The notes beneath the pieces are model-generated. The model was not told the DNA's origin and did not search any database. It saw only the letters and a program-made list of their open reading frames with translations. This document shows positions 32,609 to 44,608 of a DNA stretch of 64,000 bases, piece by piece. The stretch's first letter is position 1. Each line of letters begins with the position of its first letter. The stretch is from Lepidodermella squamata. Its lineage: Eukaryota; Gastrotricha. The position numbers and the translations under genes are program-made. The stretch spans positions 2,170,001 through 2,234,000 of the forward strand of contig JBLDXI010000013.1 in the NCBI GenBank assembly GCA_047495785.1, read 5' to 3'.

Positions 32609-34001
32609 ATGCTCCTTAAAATTACAGTGGTGGTATCGATCGCTCTGGTGGTCAGCGTATCTGCCCAGATAATGGGTATTAATTTGAAATTGAAACTTCT
32701 GAAACTTCATTTTATTAAAATTTAAGGTGGATTGCGACAACGCCCCGCTTTTAGGACTACATCGCCACCACCTGCGGAAGACGCGGCCGAGGAAGAATGG
32801 GACTGCGAACAATTCTGGTTGAAATGGCTCAAGAAGCATGGTAAAACGTACGATTTAACGATATCAGGCGTGAGGATGATGGTCCTCTTCTTCCGAGCCT
32901 GCGATAAACTGCTAGCTATTCAAGATAAACATGTCGAAAAAGGGCATGATACCAAATTCGGCTTCAATGAATACAGCGCCGAAGATCCTGACGACCTCAA
33001 GAAGTGGCTGTTGGGTCTTGTCGAAGATGCAGGCGGTGACGAAACTCCAGCACCGCCAGTAGCGGCCAGCGATGCAAGTCCTAGCGAGAAGAGGAAAAGA
33101 CGCCAGGCCGCTGATATGATGGCTACTACAGCGAAAACCAACGTGACTAAGGCTAAAATATTGGCACCGCCAAACATTGTAAAGGGAGTTACTTTACTCG
33201 ACTCTGAGACGATTCCTGGCGCTGAAAAAGATTGGCGAAATGATGGGAAATTGGTTGCGATTAAGAACCAAATGAAATGTGGTTGCTGCTACGCCATGGC
33301 TGCGACGGCTGTCTACGAGAGTCGGTTAGCTATCGTCAAGAAAACCGGCCCGGTGGCAATGTCTGTTCAACAAATTGTCGACTGTAACCCGTTGACTAAT
33401 GCCTGTGATGGCGGAAACTTCGATAAAGTCCGGCAGTACTACATTCAGAATACAAATGGTGGAACTTATGTGAACGATGCAGACTACCCATTCATTGGAG
33501 GGGTGTCACCTGGTGGGTGTCGGCTAGAGAGTATCAGGCCGTGGAACCCAGTATCATCACCAGCCCTTATCAGAATCAATTCTGGGGACGTGGCTGGTAT
33601 TATTGATGGGTTGAAGACCGGGCCGATTTTCGCTGGCATGAAGGTTATTGAAGACTTCAATCACTACCAGTCTGGAATTTTTGAAGACTCTGACTGCGAA
33701 AACTTGGCGCCGGGTGATGTCAATCACGCTGTTACAATTGTTGGCTATGGGAAAGATCAGAAAAGCGGCAAAGACTTGTAAGTAAAATATTCAGACAAAT
33801 TTCAAAATCAATCTCGGATTTTTTTAATAGCTGGATCGTAAGAAATAGCTGGGGAACAACATGGGGTGAGTGATTTTATGAGATGTTAAAATTTGATTGA
33901 AATTTCGAGCTTTTTCAGGTATGAGCGGCTATTTTTTGATCAGGAAAGGTGTCAATATGTGCAACATCGAGGCTCGTGCAAAATATGCCGATGTAGCTTA
34001 A
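32609..34001 (+). CDS. Papain-family (C1A) cysteine protease, tandem paralogue
   Basis: Four exons: 32609-32675, 32727-33777, 33831-33865, 33919-34001; 411 aa. The last two exons have exactly the same lengths (35 and 83 bases) as in the gene at 30811. Signal peptide, prodomain with NEYSAEDPDDLKKWLLG, a basic cluster KRKRRQ before the mature part, then NQMKCGCCYA with nucleophile Cys210, NHAVTIVGYG, and Asn378 in RNSWGTTWG. It shares the GCCY variant, so the change predates duplication. Poly(A) signal 34036-34041, overlapping the 3' region of the convergent ankyrin gene. Confidence 0.88.
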
Positions 34002-34117
34002 CAAATTAAATCGATCGAAAATCACTGTTTGGTTGAATAAATGACTAATTTACTTGTAAAAATATTTATTTTCATGATTATTCATGTCGTAAATTGTCAC
34101 AAGAGCAATAAGTTTTT

Positions 34118-36012
34118 TCAATAAGAGCCGCCTCGTTTAACGATAATCTCCACAGTTGCTGGGACATTCAGGCCTCGGTTCGAGCTCATCTGAGCCAGAC
34201 TAAGCGGCGTCAAGCCTTTCGAAGTTCTCGAATTTCTCAGATTGACAGTTGAAGGGTCAAAATCTAGTAGTAATGCAACCATATCAGGGTCAGCTATGAT
34301 CGCCGCGTGATGAATCGGTAAATACCAAGATCTATCCCGAATTCGGGTTAATCTCAGCATTTCATCCTCACCGCGTTCCAGTAGCAGCCGGGCAATGGCG
34401 ATTGCGCGATAAATCACCGCGAAATGTAGCGGCGATTTAGCGTCGCATTGAGTCGTAGTCATCGAGGCATCTTTGTCGAGCAGAACAGCGACTACGTCGG
34501 TGTTATTAGCTCGAATGGCAACCTCAAGGGCGGTGCATTCGCTGCCGAAATGGCGTTGTTTGACCAGGGCTGGGTAGGCGTCGGTTAGGAAATCGACGAT
34601 ATCGGTGTAGCCACCCTGCGCGGCTAGATGGATGGGCATGGCGCCGTTGAGTGAGTCCGAGGCGATGACGTTCGCCGCCGCGGTTTCGACTAGGTACCGG
34701 ACGACGGCGAGAGAACCGTTAGCGGCCGCGGTCAGAAGGGCAGTTCTCGAGTATTCACAGGGTGCCTCAATATAGGCGCCGGCTTTTTCTACCAGATATC
34801 TGAAGGAAAAAAATTGAAGTTTTAGTTTGATATGATTTATACTGAAAAATGACCTGAAAACTTATAAATTCTAATTTCGCTTCGTATTGTTTGAGAAATT
34901 TAGAAAAATTTAAGTTAGAAACAGTCCGAAATTTTAACCGCAAGTGAAAATGCGATGCGTGATTCTTCCTGCAAATTTTGATTAATTTTCCATTTTCCTC
35001 TAATTTTGGCAATTTAAAGATTTGAAACGCGCTTGAAAGCGAACCTTGAAATAACGAGTTTTGGATGCGCATTAAAATTCAAGATACCTATTCCTATCAT
35101 ATAGGAATCCTAATCCTAATATTAGAAATTAAGAGCGGATTTTTTGTTCAAGAAAATGGGAAGTATTTTTGCCGGCCAAAATCACCACATTTTCCATCTG
35201 ATCTTCAGGTGAATGCTCTGCTAAAACACATTGCTGGATTTATAGTTTTTTTTCATTTCAGTCAGAGTATGGTAAGGACTGATGAGGAAATTAATTGAAA
35301 TTGTCGACTCACTTGACCACCGCCAATTGGTTACTTGCAGCAGCTACGCATAGCGGAGTGCTTTGCCAATTATCTCTCTCCTCCGTGGCATGAGGCGCTG
35401 CATCGATGAGTGCTTCAACGATTTTAACATAACCCCGCTGAGCCGCTAGATGAATCGGCATCTGGCGACGGATGTAGGGCATAAATGGCGCCGCGAAGCC
35501 TGGCTGGTCGTCGAGTGCAAACTGGTTGACGCGCCATTTTTCAATGAATAGCTGAACGATTTTCAGCGCGCCAAATTGCGCGGCAACGTGCAGGGCTGTT
35601 CTGCGCAGATTCTCCTCGTTCGGCACGGCTAACAACGCGTCCGGATCGACTCCAAATTTTTTCGCGTTGTAGAGAATGTTCCGCACAACCGTTAAATTGC
35701 GGTGACTGATTGCCGTATGCAGGTTCCGGAACATCGTATTGAAATCTGATATCGTATAGCATAGTCAATTATCGAATGAATAATAGGAAAAATAAGCCAA
35801 TGAAAAAGCAAAAAATAAAAAAAAACGAAATAAAAGTGCCTACAATTAAATAAGTAAAATATTAAAAAAATGGAAAATATTTAAAAAAGTTACCAGAACT
35901 CGTAACTAATACCCTCCTTACCTCGGATATCATCGTTATCGCTACCCATGACAGTTGAAATCGAAACTGCGGCGATGCCAGCAAACAGAAGTGAAAAAAT
36001 TGAACAGGCCAT
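34118..36012 (-). CDS. Ankyrin-repeat protein with an N-terminal signal peptide
   Basis: Three exons on the minus strand: 36012-35922, 35745-35313, 34799-34118; 401 aa, phases close. Exon 1 encodes MACSIFSLLFAGIAAVSIST, a convincing signal peptide, joined to the ankyrin region through DDIRDFNTMF. About nine to ten ankyrin units follow (for example RTALHVAAQFGALKIVQLF, MPIHLAAQRGYVKIVEALI, LPIHHAAIIADPDMVALLL). There is no later membrane segment, so the protein should enter the secretory pathway and be secreted or luminal. Ankyrin proteins are normally cytosolic. Possible poly(A) signal on the minus strand at 34070-34065. Confidence 0.78.
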
Positions 36013-36685
36013 TGCTTCTATAGTTACTATTGATGCTTTTAGTTCCGTGGATTCTAAAATATTTATTTGTTCTCAAGATAAATTATAAGTGGACAGCGGT
36101 TAAGAAGAGTTGTGCATCGTTGCCGTGTTTATCTAATTTGACACAACCTGTACTACGCTACTGCCCAACGTTCTGCCCGAAAAGTAATCATAATCCGATT
36201 AAAAAGTTGCTCATGTGTGCGTTGAAATTTGTTTGGCCGCGTGAGATAATAATTTGCTACGTGACGTGCGTCGCATTTTTTTCTCTTCCATATAGGTAGC
36301 CAAAATAATGCGGGAAAAAGATGTTTTTGTTGTCAACTTCCAGTGCGTTTGTTTTCTGAGGCTATAATATAGGCATTAAGGTGAGAAAGAAACAAAGTCG
36401 TAAAAATTACGATAATATTAGCACTGTCGCTAATTATCATTATAACAGCAGTTTAGTTTATTACCTAGTCATGTGCAAAAAGGGCACGGTTACAATGTCC
36501 GTGAATCACTTACTTACTTCACTTACATTCACTTACTTCCTTGTTTTACTTGATTTAAATCAAGTAAAACAAGGAAGTAAGTGAGTGAAGAGTAAACAAC
36601 ACTTTTTAAGGTTATAATTTATGCAAATGTCTCTTGATTCTAAATCAAGTGAGAAATAGAAAAACAACTTATTTGTAGACGAAAT
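36013..36685. other. Intergenic region with palindrome
   Basis: Spacer between two minus-strand genes. Its notable content is the perfect palindrome at 36529-36584; no gene is seen. Confidence 0.5.
36529..36584. repeat. 56-base perfect palindrome
   Basis: Arms read CACTTACTTCC, TTGTTTTACTTGATTT and the exact reverse complement with no spacer, centred on ATTTAAAT. It could extrude as a cruciform. Flanked by short CTTACTTACTTCACTTACATTC repeats. Confidence 0.9.
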
Positions 36686-39006
36686 TTAAACACCACGAAT
36701 CAGACCAGAAGTTGAGGCTGAGAGCGCAATTGCAAACAGTGCGACGCACAAATTCTGGTAAAACGGATTTCTGACCAGTAAAATGACCAAAATTGCCGCA
36801 AAAATAGTCGATAAAAAATTACCAATTGCAAGTGTCAATCGGTAATAATCATGGCCTAATTTAGCCCGCCGAAGTCTGTACAGCGATGATAGGCATTTGA
36901 TGCCAGGGATGAAATGAACCGCAATAAACGCAAACATCCAAGGGTAATCGAAGCGATACCTGCAAATCGAGCCGTAATTCGTGTACATAACATCTTTCTG
37001 CTCGTCATATTCGCTTTCGAATTGAAATTCCCGAGATAGGAAATGTTTAGGATTCCAAGCGGCCCAGCAAGATAGGATTGCGGCATTTATAACTGCAAAA
37101 AGTAAGCAATGTCCCGTCAGTATTTCGTCGATCAACAGCTGGACCAAGGATCTCTTAGCATTAACAATAGATATCTGCGTTGATGCGAAGTGGAAATCAT
37201 CGCCATAAGTAACTGAGTGAGGACTTATTTTCGCCGTTGAATTTGCTGGTTTCGACTGATATTTACGGCTGAAAATACTAGTTTTTGCCCAAAAAGCGCA
37301 CATCATGGCGCATAGGCCGCCAATTAGGAGGACTAATCGAAAAGAACAAACAGAACCTCCAGCTAATCGACTGTCTATAACGAAGAATATCGCACTAATA
37401 TCGACCGAGCTACAACCCAAGATCAGAACTAAATTCCACCGCTGTTTAAATTCGGTGAAAATCAGAGATCCGAGCCATATTCCGTTCAAACCAGCTAAAA
37501 CGTGCGTAACTATAGCTGCTTCAAAAGGTACCCCTAGGGTCTTATTCAGCGTCGACCAACTATCGCTCGGGAAATTGCCGTCCTTCGTATTTGGCCAGAT
37601 GAATTTTTCTCCCAAGAAGCGATAAGCTAAAATATTTGTCAATTCAGCACTTTGATTCAACGCGACTTGGTACACAATTTGAAGTCTCGGCGCATTTTCA
37701 ACCACCGAAGCCGAATGGTTGAAGAACCCGAAAAATTGAGGCTCAAAATCCATTTCCAGACGATTCGAATACGATGCCTGGCCTACTCTCAAGCTCAGAA
37801 AATTTGATTCTGCAACGCTCTGATTTGCTATATTCCTAACCCTTGGGTTCAGGTCGAAGTCCCTCAAGCTCAAATTTTGAGTGTTCAATTTTCGCTCGGC
37901 TCGATCAAGCGCTAGAATTACTTCAAGCATACCATCATGACAGTAATATTTCGACTTAGGATCCAATGTTCGGTTAGATCTAGCCGAACTTTCCCGCTCA
38001 AATTCGGGTAAATCGTAGCCTAATGCCGTTTTCCCGTAATTTCGATCTGGTACCAAAATCGGACCGAGCCAAACGACGCTTTTATACTGCTCATATATCA
38101 TTTCCTTGGTACAACCCGGTGGGAGATTGATCAAAGCTGGGTCGAATAGATGAAGCGTTTGACTCGTGAAAACGTATCTTTGCCCTCGAATTCCGAACTG
38201 ATAGGACTTGCACCAGAAATCGATTAGGAAACCACTCCCGCTTGAATCGACGGAAATAATTCGTAGATTGCTGGATTTTAGAGACAACATCAGCTCATCT
38301 GTGACCTTTGGTGCCAATTCGAACCAGGCGACCTTAACGCCAAGATCCGTGCACAGTTGATAGAACAGCTTCGCAGTTCCTACATCGAATAAATTATCGG
38401 AAAACGCGAGTATGGCCACTTTTTTCCACGTTGACTGCAGGCTGACCACTGCGGCTCTTTGATAGGCTATGTTTAGGCCCGGAATTCGAATTCGATAAAC
38501 GTTAGGGTACCTGATTCGATTGGCGACCAAGTTAGGTGCTCCGCAGCCCAATGAGACGGTTGTTAGGCCTAAATGATGGAGGAGAGGACCGGCTTTCTCG
38601 CAACCTGACCGATCATTATTTTGAAAATAAAAGAAAAATAAATAAAAATGAAAAATTAACCTGGTGAGAAAAAAGGACCCAGGGTGATTGGCGCCTTAAA
38701 TGAGTTATTTTCCTGATCATTAGGACTTTGAGCGAAATCCAAAAAGGATTTAGCACTGTTAACAGACAGTGGACCTTCGTTGTAGAAAATAGGTTCGATG
38801 AAGTAGTCTGGAAGTATGTCGGGCTTCGAATTTGCAGCGTCAATTGCGACTTGAGCCGCTAAGCGGCATGTGAACTCTTCAATCGGCATCAGCAGCATTA
38901 CTTTCAATCGGAATTTTTTTGAAGTAGCCAGTGATTGGGTAGATAGACATTCGCATTGACTCACAAAAGTTAGGAAAAATAGGAATCGTCTGAGATTATC
39001 ACTCAT
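36686..39006 (-). CDS. Class C G-protein-coupled receptor, GABA-B-like
   Basis: Two exons on the minus strand: 39006-38661 and 38601-36686; 753 aa. Signal peptide, then a periplasmic-binding-like (ANF receptor) ectodomain: AAQVAIDAANS near residue 55, LGPFFSPGCEKAGPLL, LGCGAPNLVANRIRYPNVYR and STWKKVAILAFS, in the order found in GABA-B receptors. Seven hydrophobic segments follow (from VTHVLAGLNGIWLGSLIF to LCVALFAIALSASTSGLI), with almost no cytoplasmic tail. There is no cysteine-rich domain between ectodomain and membrane part, as in GABA-B-type rather than glutamate receptors. The missing tail coiled coil suggests it either acts alone or pairs differently. Ligand unknown. The start is the ATG beginning MSDNLRRFLFFLTF. 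Confidence 0.75.
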
Positions 39007-39561
39007 TCCGTGTTTTAGTTTCAAGCTTTCGAGTCAAAAAAATTTAATAGAAGCGAGTCTTCACCCCTATCCCTTTCATAATGTGCGAATGCACACCCAC
39101 GTCTCGTTAACTCATCCAGAATCTTTGTACTACGTGACTTTTAAAGGGTATACTTCCACGTATTGCCCCTAACATGAGTTAATTATCAAGATATTTGAGC
39201 TGACTTCTGTCAACATGCGGGGAAAGAAACGGGCTCGTCGGCTTTTGTCCTGGGGAGCTCTATTAACGAAATGAAAAGTTCGAAGTCGCGAAAAATTCCC
39301 AAAATAAACGAACATCTCAGAGTCATAGTATCATATAACTAATTAATATCATTTTTGTTTGTCTTTATATTCAAAATAAAGTATTGTTACAATTTTCAAA
39401 ATTTTATGACGTAGCCCGATTTCGAAACTAATTGAATATGAATTGCGAACAAGCTGCGCCATAGGAAATTGAATCTTCAAATGGAATTGAAGCGATAGTT
39501 CCAAGTCATTCTCATCTTTTCTCTTGTGCCTTAACAGTTGTGGTTTTACTTTACAAAAACT
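39007..39561. other. Intergenic region between divergent genes
   Basis: Shared upstream region of the receptor (minus) and the next temptin gene (plus). No clear TATA box or repeat. Confidence 0.45.
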
Positions 39562-41466
39562 ATGACTAGGTTATCCTCTTCGTTGTACGCCTTTCTTTAC
39601 AGCTTTGCTTTGTTGGGTTTTCTCACCTGTCTCGACTCATTTCCGTTCTATCAACTGCAAATTCCGAATGGTAACATTTCGGCTGTAAAAACAAAGTTGC
39701 CTTAATCATTAAGTTTTTTAAGGTGGTCGAATTCCGAACCCATGCGATCGATCTATAATCTGGCAAGGCGTTGGTCACGAGAACTCGTCCGGATCTGGCT
39801 CTCGCAATCCATTCGGCCAGGCCTTCGCTGCTCAAGGCCACAGATGGACTAAGGAATTGTGCCAGGCTGACAGTGACAACGACGGTCGAACCAATGGCGA
39901 GGAACTCGGCGATCCAGACTGCACCTGGAACATGATTGGCGAGCCAGCCATGACCGATCCAGCTCAACTTTCCCATCCAGGTAAAATCGAAAATTTATTT
40001 GAAAAATAATTTAAAATGATTCTTCAATTCAGGAGTTTGCGAGCCGATCGAAGCGCCGAAATGCCGGAAGATGAACGATTTTCTTCGCAAAAACGACATT
40101 TGCCGGAGGGTATTGGATCGAATTCGAAAGGAGGAAGAAATGCAAGCAAACAACGAAGAGAGCAGCGAGGCACAGGAGCGAAGCTCCCACTTCACAACGC
40201 CCTACCCACAAACAGGTTTTCACCTCATTTTCTCCCATATTTGAACCTGAATTTTTATCACCATTTTTAATAGAGGAGAAACAAGAAAATGAGAATCAAA
40301 AGCCTGAGGCGGAGACTACAACTGCTTCCACCATGGCTCTGCCCGCCGAAGTTCTAATCTACCGAGGACCTCTCGACGAAGTCATTGGAGGTGAAATTCA
40401 GCAGATCGAACAGCCAGGAAGTGTCAAGACTGAGGAGGCCCAGAAGCAACTGGCCGAACAGCCGAGCAGTTTGCCAACCGATGACATGCTGAAACAACAT
40501 GCTGAACAGCCGAGTTTGCCGACTGATGAAGTTCAGAAGCTACAGGCCGAACAAGGTCAAACCCAACAAGAACCGAGCCAATCTCAAGAATTTCAGGGTC
40601 AAGTTCCGACTCAGCAAGAAACTCAGATTCGGCAGCCAACAGTCAACGATTCGGTACTACCACCGCCTCCCAACGCTGTTGCCTACCAGACCGTGACGAT
40701 GATGGCTGAAAATTTTCCGGTTGAAGTTCAAATCCCGATACCGGGTGTCGGAGATTGGTTCGATCAGTCTTTGACAGATGGTTCGAATCGGCAACAAGCT
40801 TCGGGGACCGAACAGCAACCTTTTGGAACCGAGCAGCCAGCTTTCGGTAACGAGCAGCAAGCTTTTGGAACCGAGCAGCCAGCTTTCGGTAACGAACAGC
40901 AAGCTTTGGGAGCCGTGCAACAACCCGAAACTTCGGAGACTTTTCTTGACAATCAGCAACAGCAGCTTCAAAATCAGCAACAGGTTGGCAACGAACAGGA
41001 GGGACTTGAAAACCGAGCTGGTGGTGTGGTACCCGATCGTACCGAGGTGTTCCAACTTCCAACTGTTTACCAGGAGTTCACCCCGGGTCAAAAGCCTGAT
41101 CTCAAGTACTACTTCGAGCAAACTGGTGGTAACGGAGCTTTCCCTCCAGGGCCAATGGCTGAAGGTCCAGCAGAATTTCGCCAAGCTCTACCGCCACCCA
41201 TGATTGCACCTGGCCCGGCTCCTCCAGGACCAGAGGTGGTTCCAGTGATTGCTCGGCCATTTGTTTCGATTTCGCCTCCCGTTGAAGTTCGACCGATTCC
41301 TCAACAAATCGGTAGGGTGCCAGCCGTAGCCGTACTGCCGATTATGCAACCGCGGTACCCGCCTCCCCGCATTGCGCCTTATCAATGGGCCCGGCACCGC
41401 AGCGGCGCCTGCTCGACAGTTGCGGGCTTCGTCGTCCTAATTTCACTGATGGCCTTATTTTTCTAG
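39562..41466 (+). CDS. Temptin domain with long Gln/Pro-rich repeats and hydrophobic C-terminus
   Basis: Four exons: 39562-39670, 39723-39980, 40033-40215, 40274-41466; 580 aa. Signal peptide, temptin domain (IPNGGRIPNPC, GVGHENSSG, RNPFG, DSDNDGRTNGEELGDPDC, HPGVCEP). An Asn replaces Gly in the calcium-loop-like motif, and NPC replaces HPC. The rest is low complexity: EQPS-LPTDE-type repeats, then an alternating FGTEQ / FGNEQQA stretch, then Pro/Gly-rich sequence. It ends with STVAGFVVLISLMALFF, a likely GPI or membrane anchor. The long Gln-rich stalk suggests a surface or matrix structural role (inference). Confidence 0.82.
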
Positions 41467-41757
41467 ACATTATTCTGAAAAAATTATTGTTGCTTTCAAA
41501 TCACATTACCGTCACGCTTTTTTTTATTGCTCGCTCATCTTGACGAAATACTAAATGCAATAAAATTTTAAATTAACCTGTGGACAAAAATTAACGCGTG
41601 GGTTTTTTGCGTCATGAATATCAATTTGAGTGATCGATTTATTTTAATACATGCCCGTCTGATAGCACTTGATCAGGTTGGCCTTGAAGAAGGTGACTCA
41701 CATGCATGATACAAAAAATCCAAACCACATTTCCTTCTGATTAAAAATCAGCCAAAA

Positions 41758-42722
41758 ATGATGGAGAAATTAACGATTTTTCTGCTATTGAGCTTGGCGA
41801 CGCTGGTATCAACATTAAGCAAATACCGGGTGCTAATTCCGAACTCAATGAAAGTACCTCACCCTTGCAATGCTTCGGCAATTTGGTATGGTAAGTTCAG
41901 AAAATTTATGGTTTTTTTCTATTTTTGATAAAATTCGTGAAGCTATCGGCCACGAAAGAGAAAAAGGAGGTGGCCAAAGGACTTCTTTCGGCCGCGATTT
42001 CGTTGTTATTGGCAACCGATCATGGACCGTTGCGTTGTGTCAGGCCGATAGTGACGGTGATGGTAAGACAAATGGTGAGGAATTGGGCGATCCTAACTGC
42101 GTATGGATGGCTGGGGTGAACTTGACCGTTTCAAATGCCAGTAATTTGTCGCACCCTGGTGTTTGCGAACCGATAGACTCGCCTCGATGTGCGAACAAGT
42201 CGTCTTTCCTACTAATGCCGGTTAATAATTGTCCTATGGCGGCTCTTTACAATTATCCAGATCCTGCAAGTAAATTTTAGGCCAGAATTTTCTTTGATAT
42301 TTACCAATTTTTGATCGTCATACCTATTAGGTAACCTGACGATGGGCAACTTGACGATTGCCTCAAATTCAATGGTTGTTGGGAATAATATGACAACACA
42401 GTTTATTCAGTCTCAAACAACAGTTCCTTACTCGGCTACTTCAGCCCGTCCCGATTCAGCTGGGACGTCGAAAAACGATGGAAAAATGGATTACGTCCCT
42501 TCCAGTCCAGCAACGACTTGGGGATTGACGACTTCGGGTCAATCTGGTAATCCACCTGTAATTAGTACGACGCATGCCGCTACTACAACGCAAACAGTTC
42601 CGCTTGCGCAGACTACGGCGAAAGGTCAGCAATCAACCTCGGATGCGAACACCCTGCCTAAAGCTGCGATGACTTCGGTTGTTTTTAATGCGATTTTATT
42701 TATGCAATTAGCCTATTATTGA
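41758..42722 (+). CDS. Temptin domain with Thr/Ser-rich stalk and hydrophobic C-terminus
   Basis: Three exons: 41758-41890, 41943-42269, 42331-42722; 283 aa. Signal peptide, IPNSMKVPHPC, AIGHEREKGGG, DSDGDGKTNGEELGDPNC, HPGVCEPIDSPRCANKSSFLL. A Thr/Ser/Gln-rich stalk follows, ending in MTSVVFNAILFMQLAYY. Forms a subgroup with the genes at 44609 and 46161, which share the GxGHER start and the PRCAN..FLL.P.NNC end of the domain. Two adjacent ATGs open the ORF; the first is used here. A MITE begins 78 bases after the stop. Confidence 0.83.
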
Positions 42723-42799
42723 GATGGGCTCGGTCTCTCATAGAAGTTGCACAACGGCATTAGTCCAGTTGGAAAATTACAATAATAATAACATGACAC

Positions 42800-43733
42800 T
42801 TGACTGTTAACAAGTGAAAAGTGGGGTTTGACGATTTTTCTATATTTTCCAGCAATTCGCAAAAAGGGTGTTGACTTTAAGAAGGACGAAATTCCAAAAT
42901 GGCTTGCGGAATTTCAGAACTCTAGGATGCTCCCATCCTCCTTAAAAAAACGGGAAAACGTGTGTTGCTTAAAAGTGTTAACGATTGAGGTTGACGTGGA
43001 GACACCAGCTTGATACCGCCAAATTTTCCGAATATTCAGTAAATTTCCTCACCTCAGATTACCCTAAAAATGTGTCGACTGCCAATAAAAAAACATAAGT
43101 AGAACTTATGAAGGGCAAAATAATTTATTAATTGAGGCAATAAAAACTAAATTTTTTATGCGCAATTTTTTGGAAATGATCTGTATAAAGACCAATTTGT
43201 CAGCCAAGCTAGTGACTATTTATATTTGTCTGATATAGCACGAGTAAAGAGTCTATATCTGAACGGAGCCGGCCGAGATTTACGAATCGGAACGAGTCGC
43301 AGACGAGTGGAGATGAGTAAATCGAGTACGGCGAGTTCAGATATAAACGATTTACGAGTGCTGTATCAAAAAATATTGCATGAGCACATCTACTAACACT
43401 ATATTTTTGAAACGAATGCTATATTTGTATGGTATGACATGAGTAAAACGTTTATATCTGTACGGAGCCGGCCGAGATTTACGAATCGAAACGAGCCGGA
43501 GGCGAGTTGAGATGAGTAAATCGAGTACGGCGAGTTCAGATATGAACGATTTACGAATGTTATACCGTAAAATATCGAATTGTCATAGCGACTCGACCTA
43601 TATTTTTGACGACAATTCTATATTTATTTTTGATACCTTTCGACTACTCGTTGATTGATCTTGAAAGCGACATCAAATTCTCACCATGTCAAAAAAGTTC
43701 GCCAAACTCCATTTTTCACTTGTCAACTGTCCA
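42800..43733. mobile_element. MITE, long copy
   Basis: The left end TTGACTGTTAACAAGTGAAA and the inverted right end GGACAGTTGACAAGTGAAAA match each other and the ends of the element at 53038-53578. About 930 bases, enlarged by the two palindromic units at 43233-43566. No coding capacity. Confidence 0.75.
43233..43566. repeat. Two tandem copies of a ~135-base palindromic element
   Basis: Copies at 43233-43367 and 43431-43566 both contain GGAGCCGGCCGAGATTTACG and TAAATCGAGTACGGCGAGTT. In each, the two ends are inverted versions of each other, around TATATCTGAAC / GTTCAGATATA. They lie inside the longer MITE and are absent from its short copy. Confidence 0.75.
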
Positions 43734-44608
43734 TTCTAATTTGGCAACTTCGGTAATGTCTGAAGAGGTTTAGCATTTTTAGTTGTAAATAAAATTTATT
43801 GGTGCGCTTTTGTGCTTTTTTAATAATCCTCCCTATTTAAAATTATATTATGGAGTCACAGTTCGCAGTTATAATGTTGTTATTGAATTAGATGTGGGTC
43901 ATCGCGGAACATGCTTCGAGCGTGGGAGAGACAACCCTTCCCACAACTGCGGAACAGTTACTTCTGAAATTACAACAGTTGCCTCGACGGAAGTTCACTG
44001 CTGCGGTAAAAACGACCGCAATAGAGGTGCAAATTAAAACCACTCGCCCCGCGATGAGAACGCGACACATCCGACATTTTGAAGGATGCAAACACACCTT
44101 TCATGTGGATATTGATCACTTTTTGCCTGTTACAACAGTTTAACCTCGCAATGATGCCTCAGCCGTCCCCAGACGAGCCAATTTCGACGTGGGAACTCAG
44201 ACACTACCCTTTCGAGGAATTACCTCAGAACCTGCATTAATTAACCTTAGTAACAGCTATATCATTCGCCATGTCCCTAGAGACTTTCGATCTCGCTACA
44301 TTTTTATAAACATTCAGGATGTTATCGAGTCAATCATCTAGATTACCTAAACGAGAAAACTGCACTTAAGGGAAGACAAACACGGCGGTACAAAATTTGA
44401 ACTTCAGCGAATAAAATGGAATAAAACTTTTCGAAATGACTTTTTACGATCAACATTTATAGCTGATTATAAAGAGCATACACATAGGCAGCGGTGAATG
44501 AGTAAAGGCAATCATCTGAAATTGAAAGATGATACCTCGCTCTAGCCAGCAGGTCTTGCGAAATTCTTCTTCAGATCCCCCTCATGACATTATCACGTTT
44601 TTAATACG
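43734..44608. other. Intergenic region
   Basis: No convincing gene; short ORFs near 43810-44143 lack recognisable features. No TATA box is obvious before the next gene. Confidence 0.45.

Noticed and set aside
40643-41184. Antisense ORFs of 139 and 175 codons over the Gln-rich stalk
   Set aside because: Repeat composition artefacts opposite a well-supported exon.
43810-44143. Short overlapping ORFs in the spacer before the gene at 44609
   Set aside because: No start context, domain or similarity to anything in the window.
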